From Clostridiales bacterium (GTDB taxonomy: Bacteria; Bacillota; Clostridia; Oscillospirales; Oscillospiraceae), in NCBI GenBank assembly GCA_012729875.1, contig JAAYCC010000238.1, positions 1 to 27,163 of the forward strand: a stretch of 27,163 nt of DNA. Reading direction: 5' to 3'. The notes below the pieces were generated by a model. That model had not been told where the DNA came from. It was given only the letters and a program-made list of their open reading frames with translations, and ran no database searches. Shown here piece after piece: positions 8,193-14,835 of the stretch; position 1 is the first letter of the stretch; each line of letters starts with the position of its first letter. Position numbers and translations under genes: made by a program.

Positions 8193-8812
8193 CTTTTAAG
8201 CTGTTTTCGGAACACCTGCTGATCGTCGTAGCCGCTGAAGTGCTGGCTCTGGCCGTGGGCCTGCCACTCGGTGTTCTGTGCTACTTCTCACCAAAGGCTA
8301 GAAAGCCCATACTGTGGGTAGTGGATGTGCTTCAGACCATCCCCGCCCTGGCGCTTCTCGGTATCATTATGGTGCTTGCCGGGGCGGGTAAGCAGACCGT
8401 TATAATCGGAATAGCCCTTTACTCACTGCTGCCAATAGTCCAAAATACCAATCTCGGACTTTTACAGGTGGATCCGGGAGTGAAGGAAGCCGCCTGTGGT
8501 ATGGGTATGGGACGTATGTACCGCCTGATCCATGTCGAGTTTCCTCTGGCTTTCCCGGTGGTATTCACAGGAGTGCGCATTGCGGCGGTCAACGCTGTCG
8601 GTTCCGCTGTGTTTGCCGCGTTTGTGGGCGGCGGAGGTATAGGAACTGCAATCTATAAGGCTATAAGAATACAGAACATGAATATGCTGATGCAGGGTAC
8701 AGCGACCCTCATGGCAATAGCTATAGCGCTTGATCTCAGCATGGGCTGGGTTGAAGCAAGGATAAAGCGCGGACATTCCTCTATGAAAAAAGCTCCCGCG
8801 CGCAGAAATTAA
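8189..8812 (+). CDS. opuCD: Osmoprotectant ABC importer permease, second copy
   Basis: A second, clearly related 207-residue permease. It has the EAACGMGMGRMYRLIHVEFP loop (about 99-118) for contact with the ATPase, LALLGIIMVLAGAGKQTV in an early membrane segment, and a Gly-rich GGGGIGTAIYK stretch. The two permeases probably pair as a heterodimer, as OpuCB and OpuCD do. It is translationally coupled to the first permease through an ATGA overlap. The tail after the last membrane segment is short, basic and cytoplasmic. Confidence 0.92.
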   Translation: MTFKLFSEHLLIVVAAEVLALAVGLPLGVLCYFSPKARKPILWVVDVLQTIPALALLGIIMVLAGAGKQTVIIGIALYSLLPIVQNTNLGLLQVDPGVKEAACGMGMGRMYRLIHVEFPLAFPVVFTGVRIAAVNAVGSAVFAAFVGGGGIGTAIYKAIRIQNMNMLMQGTATLMAIAIALDLSMGWVEARIKRGHSSMKKAPARRN

Positions 8813-8837
8813 CGAGTTACGAAAGGACGTATATGTT

Positions 8838-9761
8838 ATGAAGAAGAGAATAATCCCGGTTTTGATGGCCGTTGCGCTCATGCTTTGCCTCTGCGCCTGC
8901 GGAGGCGGCGGAAAGGACAATGTGCTTGAAGCATACGACGGTGTATACTCCGAGGAGCAGCTGGTAGTACATATGGTCAAGCTGCTGGTTGAGGAGCATA
9001 CCGACCTTAAGGTCAATATCAAGGATCAGATGACAGGCGTCAATGCTTTCAAGGAAATGACTGCGGCAGATCCCACCGCAGATTTTCTCAACGGCTACGA
9101 CGGAACTCTGCTGACCACATATCTGCACCTTGACCCCACAGACGTACCCGAAGGGAAGAGCCTATATGACTACGCCAACGAGGTAGCTATGGAGCGCTAC
9201 GGAGTTCGTCTGCTTGAAAAGCTCGGTACCGACAACACCTACGCCATTGCTGTTCCACAGGCACTTGCGGAAGAGCGCGGCTTTAAGACTATCTCGGACC
9301 TCGTTCCTGTCGCCGACCAGCTAGTTTTCGGCGCGGAGCATGAGTTTTTCTCTCAGGAGGGAAGTATGAAATACGGCCCGTTTACCAAGTTTTACGGACT
9401 GAACTTCAAGAACAGTAAAACTGTGGATATAGGACTCAAATATTCCGCCATTGAGAACGGAAATTTCGACGTGACCGAGGTCTACGCCACCGACGGGCTC
9501 AACCGAAAGGCAAAGCTCGTGGTTCTTGAGGACGATCTGGGGTTCTTCCCGGAGTATAACGGCGCGGTTCTGGTGCGTGATGGAATTTTCGAAGAGTTTG
9601 CCGATGCTGCGCCAAACCTTGAGGAAGTCCTCAACATGTTGGCGGGACAGTTTACCAACGAAACTATGACCGATTTGACCTATGCCGTCGATGTTGAGGG
9701 TAGAAGCGTCGATGAGGTAGCAAAGGAATTTCTTGTCTCAAAGGGCTTGATATCGGAATAG
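8838..9761 (+). CDS. opuCC: Osmoprotectant-binding lipoprotein of the ABC importer
   Basis: This is the extracytoplasmic substrate-binding subunit, 307 residues. A signal peptide (MKKR, then a hydrophobic core) ends in the lipobox LCAC with Cys21 as the predicted lipidated residue, followed by a Gly-rich linker. The rest resembles the OpuAC/OpuCC-type binding domain that holds betaine, carnitine or choline, for example GLKYSAIENGNFDVTEVYAT and VAKEFLVSKGLI near the end. The start ATG 8838 has GAAAGGA upstream; an earlier ATG at 8834 runs into a stop at once. It is last in the operon, unlike the opuCA-CB-CC-CD order of Bacillus. The exact ligand cannot be told. Confidence 0.9.
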   Translation: MKKRIIPVLMAVALMLCLCACGGGGKDNVLEAYDGVYSEEQLVVHMVKLLVEEHTDLKVNIKDQMTGVNAFKEMTAADPTADFLNGYDGTLLTTYLHLDPTDVPEGKSLYDYANEVAMERYGVRLLEKLGTDNTYAIAVPQALAEERGFKTISDLVPVADQLVFGAEHEFFSQEGSMKYGPFTKFYGLNFKNSKTVDIGLKYSAIENGNFDVTEVYATDGLNRKAKLVVLEDDLGFFPEYNGAVLVRDGIFEEFADAAPNLEEVLNMLAGQFTNETMTDLTYAVDVEGRSVDEVAKEFLVSKGLISE

Positions 9762-9770
9762 CCGCCGCAT

Positions 9771-9805
9771 TGCAAGACGCCCGAAATATTTTCGGGCGTC
9801 TTGCA
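9771..9805 (+). terminator. Long perfect hairpin after the osmolyte operon
   Basis: A 16-bp perfect stem, TGCAAGACGCCCGAAA (9771-9786) with its complement at 9790-9805, encloses a 3-base loop. It starts ten bases after the lipoprotein stop and ends just before the trpB promoter. The following bases (TATTCTGG) are only mildly U-rich, so it is a probable terminator with a weak U-tract, or an mRNA 3'-end stabiliser. Confidence 0.75.
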
Positions 9806-9813
9806 TATTCTGG

Positions 9814-9842
9814 TTGACAAGAGGGTCCTCATGTGTTAACAT
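9814..9842 (+). promoter_or_regulatory. Predicted SigA promoter for the T-box/trpB transcript
   Basis: A consensus -35 TTGACA (9814-9819) and a -10 TAACAT (9837-9842, 4 of 6 matches) have a 17-base spacer. Start of transcription would be near 9849, just before the T-box leader. Confidence 0.7.
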
Positions 9843-9854
9843 CTGCTCAATAAA

Positions 9855-10130
9855 CAAGTGAATAATAAACCGATGAACAAGGAATAGTACCCCATATGAA
9901 CGGTTCAAAGAGAGCGGCAGGCGGTGGAATTGCCGTAACATGTATATGGGCGAATGGACTTGGGAGGGCGGCAGGAAAGCGCTTTTGCGCGAGTAATGGC
10001 CGACGGGGAAGCGCAGCCCGTAAAACATGCGGACGCGTGACAGCGCGTTGTGAGAGGGCGATTTTCGCCAATTTAGGTGGCACCGCAGAGATGTAAAGTC
10101 TTTGTCCTAAAAGGGACGAGGGCTTTTTTT
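9855..10130 (+). promoter_or_regulatory. T-box riboswitch, tryptophan-specific (UGG specifier)
   Basis: The leader senses uncharged tRNA. On the 5' side of Stem I an AGTA loop-E element (9886-9889) precedes CCCATAT (9891-9897), which pairs with ATATGGG (9944-9950). Directly 3' of that is GAATGGAC, giving the specifier TGG (9955-9957), the Trp codon. A small Stem III (GGCGA 10057-10061 with TCGCC 10065-10069) and the T-box core GGTGGCACCGC (10076-10086) follow. The acceptor-binding UGGC pairs with GCCA, which means discriminator G, as in bacterial tRNA-Trp; this independently supports the assignment. The competing terminator is at 10097-10130. When Trp-tRNA is uncharged, trpB should be expressed. 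Confidence 0.95.
10097..10130 (+). terminator. Conditional terminator of the T-box leader
   Basis: A 12-bp stem with several G-U pairs, 10097-10108 with 10113-10124, encloses loop AAAA. A run of seven T follows (10124-10130). It is alternative to the antiterminator formed with the T-box core. Confidence 0.9.
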
Positions 10131-10149
10131 GTATTCTGGAGGGAAAATT

Positions 10150-10212
10150 ATGGGTATCATTCGATGGCGGATCTGTTTTGAGCAAAATAAGGGAATGAAC
10201 AAAACCAAATAA
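10150..10212 (+). CDS. Possible 20-residue leader peptide between T-box and trpB
   Basis: An ATG at 10150 lies six bases after GGAGGG (10138-10143), a ribosome-binding site as good as those of real genes here. The 20-codon frame begins MGIIRWRICF, contains one Trp (codon 6) and ends with TAA at 10210-10212, 16 bases before trpB. It lies after the T-box terminator, so it is translated only on read-through transcripts. It could couple translation to trpB or be a remnant. B. subtilis rtpA has a T-box followed by a Trp-rich leader ORF, but this one has a single Trp. No homology is recognised, so confidence is low. Confidence 0.35.
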   Translation: MGIIRWRICFEQNKGMNKTK

Positions 10213-10228
10213 AAAAGGAGATATAGAA

Positions 10229-11476
10229 ATGACAGCTGATTTTGAAAACCCAAACAAAGGCTTTGAATCATATCTGCAGTTTAACCCGACGCCGGACGGA
10301 CGCTTCGGCAAATACGGAGGCGCCTACCTGCCCGATGAGCTGATACCTGCCTTTGAGGAAATTACCGAGGCATATAACACCATCTGCAACAGCGCTCAGT
10401 TTATAAACGAGCTGCGCCGCATCCGCAAGGAGTTCCAGGGCAGACCTACGCCGGTCTACCACTGCGAGCGGCTCTCCCGCAAAATCGGCGGAGCGCAGAT
10501 ATATCTCAAGCGCGAGGATCTGAACCACAGCGGTGCGCACAAGCTCAACCACTGCATGGGAGAGGGCCTGCTGGCGAAGTTCATGGGCAAGAAAAAGCTG
10601 ATTGCAGAGACAGGCGCGGGACAACACGGCGTCGCGCTGGCGACCGCGGCGGCCTATTTCGGTATGGACTGCGATATCTATATGGGTGAGGTAGATATCA
10701 AAAAGCAGGCTCCAAACGTCACCCGCATGAAAATGCTGGGCGCCAGTGTTATCCCTGTTTCCCACGGACTAAGGACGCTCAAGGAAGCCGTGGACGCGGC
10801 CTTCGAGGGCTATATGAAAGAGTATAATGACGCGATATACTGTATCGGTTCATGCGTCGGACCGCATCCTTTCCCGATGATAGTCCGCGATTTCCAGTCC
10901 GTAGTGGGCTACGAGGCGCGCGACCAGTTTAAGGAGATGACAGGTCTTCTGCCCGAGGCGATCTGCGCCTGCGTAGGCGGCGGCTCCAACTCGATGGGAC
11001 TGTTCACGGCCTTCCTTGCGGATCCTGTAGATATCTACGGGGTGGAACCCATGGGTAGAGGTGAAAAGATGGGCGACAACGCCGCGTCTATCACCTTTGG
11101 CAGCGAGGGCGTTATGCACGGCTTTAACAGCCTTATGCTCAAGGACAAAAACGGCGAGCCTGCGCCCGTCTACTCCTGTGCCAGCGGACTTGACTACCCC
11201 TCTGTCGGCCCCGAGCACGCTTATCTCCACGAGCTCGGCCGCGTGAATTATGTTTCCGTCACAGATGACGAGGCAGTCGAGGCCTTCTTCCTGCTCTGCC
11301 GCTATGAGGGAATAATCCCCGCTATTGAGAGCAGCCACGCGCTTGCCTACGCGCTGAAATTTGCCCGAGAGCACAAGACGGGTACGATTTTGGTAAATCT
11401 CTCGGGACGCGGCGACAAGGACATCGACTATATATATGAGAATTACGGCTGCGGAGAACAGTTTAAACTGGACTAA
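10229..11476 (+). CDS. trpB: Stand-alone tryptophan synthase beta chain (TrpB1-type)
   Basis: A PLP enzyme that joins indole and L-serine to make L-tryptophan. Seen: FGKYGGAYLPDELIPAFEEI (27-46), the PLP lysine in LNHSGAHKLN (K105), the catalytic Glu in AETGAGQHG (E127), VGPHPFPMIVRDFQ, the phosphate-binding GGGSN (250-254), EGIIPAIESSHA and the SGRGDKD loop (392-398). It is TrpB1-like rather than TrpB2 and, at 415 residues, slightly longer than usual. The common HTGAHKINN motif reads HSGAHKLNH here. No trpA or other trp genes adjoin it, so it probably uses free or salvaged indole, or pairs with a distant TrpA. Start ATG 10229 follows AAAAAGGAGA. Expression is under the Trp T-box. Confidence 0.93.
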   Translation: MTADFENPNKGFESYLQFNPTPDGRFGKYGGAYLPDELIPAFEEITEAYNTICNSAQFINELRRIRKEFQGRPTPVYHCERLSRKIGGAQIYLKREDLNHSGAHKLNHCMGEGLLAKFMGKKKLIAETGAGQHGVALATAAAYFGMDCDIYMGEVDIKKQAPNVTRMKMLGASVIPVSHGLRTLKEAVDAAFEGYMKEYNDAIYCIGSCVGPHPFPMIVRDFQSVVGYEARDQFKEMTGLLPEAICACVGGGSNSMGLFTAFLADPVDIYGVEPMGRGEKMGDNAASITFGSEGVMHGFNSLMLKDKNGEPAPVYSCASGLDYPSVGPEHAYLHELGRVNYVSVTDDEAVEAFFLLCRYEGIIPAIESSHALAYALKFAREHKTGTILVNLSGRGDKDIDYIYENYGCGEQFKLD

Positions 11477-11510
11477 AAAGTCGTTAAAAGTTTAATTAGA
11501 GCGGCGGCGC

Positions 11511-11539
11511 TTGCGTTTTGCATAAACTTGTTTTATCAT
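11511..11539 (+). promoter_or_regulatory. Possible promoter for gpsA
   Basis: TTGCGT (11511-11516) and TATCAT (11534-11539) are 17 bases apart. The -10 matches 5 of 6, but the -35 only 3 of 6. A terminator-like hairpin lies directly downstream, before gpsA, which is awkward for a promoter here. Confidence 0.3.
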
Positions 11540-11547
11540 AAGAGTAT

Positions 11548-11571
11548 GCGGCGTCAGCGCCGCCATTTTTT
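11548..11571 (+). terminator. Terminator-like hairpin between trpB and gpsA
   Basis: GCGGCG (11548-11553), loop TCAG and CGCCGC (11558-11563) are followed by CATTTTTT. The 3' arm can instead pair with an upstream GC-rich element: GGCGGCGCT (11503-11511) with AGCGCCGCC (11556-11564). Two exclusive structures are therefore possible. Confidence 0.7.
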
Positions 11572-11589
11572 GCAAACCCGGAGGATACC

Positions 11590-12591
11590 ATGGATATTAC
11601 AGTTGTCGGCAGCGGCGGCTGGGGTACGGCCCTGTCCCTGCTGCTCCTGGAAAACGGAAATGATGTCACAATGTGGTCATATTTTGATAAAGAGACTGAG
11701 ACAATGCGCGATACAGGTGAAAACCCCTATCTAAAAGGCGTTGCTCTGCCCAAAGAGCTGAAGCTCACGTCCGACCTTCACAGTGTGACCGGGGCAAGGG
11801 CGGTTGTACTGGCTACTCCATCATATGCGGTACGCGAGACTGCGAGACGCATAGCGCCGCTGCTGTCGCCGGACACCGTGGTCATATCCGTATCCAAGGG
11901 AATAGAGCGTGACAGTTCACTCTGTATGACCCAGATAATTGAGCAGGAGATCGGGGCGTCTTTTCCGATAGCTGCGCTCTCCGGCCCGTCCCACGCCGAG
12001 GAGGTCGGCAGACGGATTCCCACGGCTGTTGTCTCCGCCTGTAATGATATCGAAGTCGCCGAGTGGGTGCAGGAGCTGTTCATGAACGAGCGCTTCAGAG
12101 TCTATTCAAGCGACGATATCATAGGCGTAGAGCTCGCCGCGGCGCTAAAGAATGTTATCGCCCTGTGCGCCGGCTGCTGTGACGGTATGGGCTATGGGGA
12201 CAACACAAAGGCAATGCTTATGACGCGCGGCCTCGCGGAGATCGCCCGCGTGGGCGTTGTTATGGGCGGGAAAAAAGAGACCTTTGCAGGGCTTGCGGGT
12301 ATGGGAGATCTGATAGTCACCTGCACTTCCGTTCACTCCCGCAACCGCAGAGCCGGACTTCTCATCGGCGCAGGAATGGAGCCTCAGGAGGCCATGAAGC
12401 AGGTTGGAGCGGTAGTTGAGGGGTACTATGCCGCCGCGTCCGGTATGGAGATGGCAAAGCGCTGCGGCGTGGAGATGCCGATAACCGAGGCGACCTACAA
12501 TGTGCTCTATAACCACGCGCCGCTCAATGAAATGTTCATGAGCCTCATGACCCGCAGACAGAAGCGAGAGACCGACGAAGGCTGGATCTGA
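11590..12591 (+). CDS. gpsA: Glycerol-3-phosphate dehydrogenase [NAD(P)+] GpsA
   Basis: GpsA reduces dihydroxyacetone phosphate to sn-glycerol-3-phosphate for phospholipid synthesis. The N-terminal Rossmann motif is VVGSGGWGTA (5-14). Further family signatures are SVSKGIERD (about 98-106), ALSGPSHAEEV (about 130-140), the active-site Lys region in ELAAALKNVIALCAG and GLAGMGDLIVTCTS. Length 333 is typical. Start ATG 11590 follows GGAGG (11580-11584). It appears to be a single-gene unit between a hairpin upstream and a bidirectional terminator downstream. Confidence 0.96.
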   Translation: MDITVVGSGGWGTALSLLLLENGNDVTMWSYFDKETETMRDTGENPYLKGVALPKELKLTSDLHSVTGARAVVLATPSYAVRETARRIAPLLSPDTVVISVSKGIERDSSLCMTQIIEQEIGASFPIAALSGPSHAEEVGRRIPTAVVSACNDIEVAEWVQELFMNERFRVYSSDDIIGVELAAALKNVIALCAGCCDGMGYGDNTKAMLMTRGLAEIARVGVVMGGKKETFAGLAGMGDLIVTCTSVHSRNRRAGLLIGAGMEPQEAMKQVGAVVEGYYAAASGMEMAKRCGVEMPITEATYNVLYNHAPLNEMFMSLMTRRQKRETDEGWI

Positions 12592-12613
12592 TGATTATAA
12601 TAAAATAAAAAGC

Positions 12614-12657
12614 CCCCCGGAGTATCTTGTTATTACAAAAATACGTCCGGGGGTTTT
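12614..12657. terminator. Bidirectional terminator between gpsA and the TSCPD gene
   Basis: CCCCCGGA (12614-12621) pairs with TCCGGGGG (12646-12653). The stem extends by GTAT/ATAC past one bulged G, and by TTGT/ACAA in the apex. TTTT follows on the + strand, and TTTTTATTTTA follows on the - strand, so it serves both convergent genes. Confidence 0.9.
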
Positions 12658-12673
12658 ATAATGTCTAAAAGTG

Positions 12674-12931
12674 TCAGCTTATTTCGCCGTTAAGAAGCTT
12701 TTTCAAGGCTATGGAGAGCTGGTCCGGACAGGAGGTGTCCTTGCCCCCGCAGCGTATGCCGGAGAGCTTGTCAATAGCGTCTTCAAGCTTCATGCCTTTG
12801 ACAAGACTGACTATGCCCTTAAGATTGCCGTCACAGCCGCCGAGTATCTGAACATCGGTAATGATTCCGTTTTCAGCGCTGACTGTCATTTTATGAGAGC
12901 AGACGCCGCGCGGCGTGTGGTTTATCGTCAT
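12674..12931 (-). CDS. TSCPD domain protein (TIGR03905 family)
   Basis: An 85-residue protein with the motif CGGKDTSCPDQLS (61-73). It resembles the TSCPD domain found at the C-terminus of adenosylcobalamin-dependent ribonucleotide reductases, here as a free-standing protein of the uncharacterised TIGR03905 family. Four Cys (11, 33, 61, 68) could bind a metal or Fe-S cluster, which is inference. AAGGAGA precedes its ATG. It lies 10 bases after the SufB-like gene and is probably the last gene of that operon, hinting at a link with Fe-S assembly. No function is established. Confidence 0.85.
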   Translation of the reverse strand: MTINHTPRGVCSHKMTVSAENGIITDVQILGGCDGNLKGIVSLVKGMKLEDAIDKLSGIRCGGKDTSCPDQLSIALKKLLNGEIS

Positions 12932-12941
12932 GCGCTTCTCC

Positions 12942-13874
12942 TTATTGCAGGAAACCGTTTATAATGGCATCCTCAGCCTCTTTTTCGGTGAGTCCGAGGG
13001 TCATGAGCTTCGTGATTTGAGCGCCGGCTATCTTTCCGATCGCCGCCTCGTGGATGAGGTTTGCGTCGAGACAGTTGGCGACGATGGCGGGGGTAGAGAC
13101 GACCTTGCCGTTTTCCTTTATGATAGCGTCGCACTCGACGTGACCGAAGCATTCGTTATTGCCGTATATCTCGGAGACAAACTTCTGGGTGGAGCTTTCC
13201 GTGGCAACTGAACGGGACGTCACCTGACAGCTGGAGCCCTTACCGTCCAAATTGACGGAGAAGTTGGTCTCCGCGTGCTGAACGCCGTGGGTCATTATTT
13301 TCTCGCTGACGAGCAGAGTGGAGTTGTCGTCCAGTTTTGCCTCTGTATTTCGGACGGTTGAGTCGACGCCTTTGATCTGTGTTGTGTACATCTCAAGAGT
13401 GGCATTCTTACCGAGGGTGACCTCCGTCACAGGGTCGAGGACACGCTTGCCGTCTCCGGAGCCCTCGCCGTAGTGCTTTTCGACATATTTGACTTTTGCC
13501 CCTTCATCAAGGAAGAAGCGGTGTATGCCGTTGTGGTGGGTGTCAGTACAGCCGTCGTTGTGTATGCCGCAGCCCGCGTTTATGACGACATCCGCGTTCT
13601 TGCCGACATAGAAGTCGTTGTAGACAGTGTCGCTTATGCCGCTTTCGGTGATGACGACAGGAATGTGTACCTCCTCGTCCTTGGTATCGGCTCTGATATA
13701 GATGTCGATGCCGGGCTTATCCTCTTTTTTTATAATATTGATATTGGGAGTAGTATTGACATAGACAGGCTTGCCGTTTTTTCTGAGGCTGAAGGCTCCG
13801 GGGGTGATGCCGGGGATATCCGCTATTGCCATCAGCAGTTTTGATTCCATTTTGCTGAGTTCTGCTTTTTCCAT
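12942..13874 (-). CDS. smsB: SufB/SufD-like Fe-S assembly scaffold of a minimal SUF (SMS-type) system
   Basis: A 310-residue SufBD-family protein, far shorter than E. coli SufB (about 495), and the only SufB/D gene here. It consists of the beta-helix core and C-terminal helices. The end CLDANLIHEAAIGKIAG (268-284) is the conserved SufB/D C-terminal signature; C268 and nearby E276/H275 are candidate cluster ligands. The Cys/His cluster CGIHNDGCTDTHHNGIH (102-118) is a further metal-binding candidate. Its partner is the SufC-like ATPase 18 bases upstream. A SufC+SufB pair without SufD, SufS or SufU matches the SUF-like minimal system (SmsCB) described in archaea and anaerobic bacteria. It presumably builds Fe-S clusters in the cytoplasm. 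Confidence 0.9.
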   Translation of the reverse strand: MEKAELSKMESKLLMAIADIPGITPGAFSLRKNGKPVYVNTTPNINIIKKEDKPGIDIYIRADTKDEEVHIPVVITESGISDTVYNDFYVGKNADVVINAGCGIHNDGCTDTHHNGIHRFFLDEGAKVKYVEKHYGEGSGDGKRVLDPVTEVTLGKNATLEMYTTQIKGVDSTVRNTEAKLDDNSTLLVSEKIMTHGVQHAETNFSVNLDGKGSSCQVTSRSVATESSTQKFVSEIYGNNECFGHVECDAIIKENGKVVSTPAIVANCLDANLIHEAAIGKIAGAQITKLMTLGLTEKEAEDAIINGFLQ

Positions 13875-13892
13875 AATTACACCTCCGTTACC

Positions 13893-14591
13893 TTAGATCT
13901 TGCGGCATGAGTGCAAGTCTATAATGTTGTCCATCGGCTCGCCGCGTGAAATTACTCTCTCTATCTGACCGTCGGAGATTAGGACGATCTCATCGGCAAT
14001 GCTCAGGATGCGCTCCTGATGGGAAATGACAACGATACTGCCGGAGAGTTCCTCGCGCATGCTGTTGAAGACCTGGATAAGGTTGTTAAAGCTCCAGAGA
14101 TCTATGCCGGCCTCGGGTTCGTCAAATATGGTCAGCGGAGATTGGCGCAATAGGACAGAAGCGATTTCGATACGCTTGAGCTCGCCGCCCGACAGGGAGC
14201 TGTTGACCTCACGGTCAAGGTAGGCGTTTGCACACAGACCGACGTTTGCAAGGAGATCACAGGCCTCGTCCGAGGACAGTTCTTTCTTGGCAGAGAGATT
14301 CAGCAGGTTGTGGACAGTGATGCCCTTGAAGGTCACAGGCTGCTGGAACCCAAAGCTGATCCCGGTTCTCGCGCGATCGTCAATAGACATGTTGGTAATG
14401 TCCTTACCGTTAAAAAGGATCACGCCGCTGTCGGGCTTTTCGATGCCCATGATGACTTTAGCCAAAGTGGACTTACCGGAACCGTTTGGACCGGTAATCG
14501 CAATGAATTTACCGGACTCAAGAGTGTAGTTTATGTCTTTGAGTATATGCTTATTGCCGGCGCTGAAATTTATATTTTTCAGTTCTAACAT
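13893..14591 (-). CDS. smsC: SufC-like ATPase of a minimal SUF (SMS-type) Fe-S assembly system
   Basis: A 232-residue cytoplasmic ABC-type ATPase that energises the SufB-like scaffold. Walker A is GPNGSGKS (34-41), Q-loop FGFQQPVTFKG (80-90), signature SLSGGELKR (132-140), Walker B TIFDEPEAGID (154-164) and switch His in ISHQE (H191). The EPEAGID and GGELKR wording is typical of SufC rather than of transporters, and no membrane partner is nearby. ATG follows GAAAGGA. It is the first gene of the - strand operon smsC-smsB-TSCPD and is divergent from the metallo-beta-lactamase gene. Confidence 0.93.
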   Translation of the reverse strand: MLELKNINFSAGNKHILKDINYTLESGKFIAITGPNGSGKSTLAKVIMGIEKPDSGVILFNGKDITNMSIDDRARTGISFGFQQPVTFKGITVHNLLNLSAKKELSSDEACDLLANVGLCANAYLDREVNSSLSGGELKRIEIASVLLRQSPLTIFDEPEAGIDLWSFNNLIQVFNSMREELSGSIVVISHQERILSIADEIVLISDGQIERVISRGEPMDNIIDLHSCRKI

Positions 14592-14651
14592 TATAATATC
14601 CTTTCTTAGAAGGTGATATGATGATATTTACAGTATACATATCATAGCAAC

Positions 14652-14680
14652 ATTATACCATTATATTCGACTAAAATCCA
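14652..14680 (-). promoter_or_regulatory. Possible promoter for the smsCB operon
   Basis: On the - strand TGGATT (14680-14675) and TATAAT (14657-14652) are 17 bases apart. The -10 is perfect and the -35 weak (3 of 6). A second TATAAT lies at 14665-14660. The divergent intergenic stretch is AT-rich. Confidence 0.45.
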
Positions 14681-14734
14681 GTAGAAAATCTATGAAAGAA
14701 ATTGCATTTAAGTTTATTGAAACGAGCTTTGGTC

Positions 14735-14763
14735 TTTTCAAGAAGTTTTGTATGTGCTACAAT
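14735..14763 (+). promoter_or_regulatory. Extended -10 promoter for the metallo-beta-lactamase gene
   Basis: TTTTCA (14735-14740) and TACAAT (14758-14763) are 17 bases apart. The -10 is preceded by TGC, giving TGn plus a 5-of-6 hexamer. It lies inside the longest open frame, which supports the internal TTG start at 14836. Confidence 0.65.
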
Positions 14764-14835
14764 AAAACCCAAATGGTGCTTTTCCGATATATTTCGGCAA
14801 AGTCCGACAAAACGGCGATAGAAAGGAAGTCCAAT

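Noticed and set aside
9847..10311. Open frames on both strands across the trpB leader (for example 9896-10096 on +)
   Set aside because: The bases are explained by the T-box: specifier loop, Stem III, T-box core and terminator.
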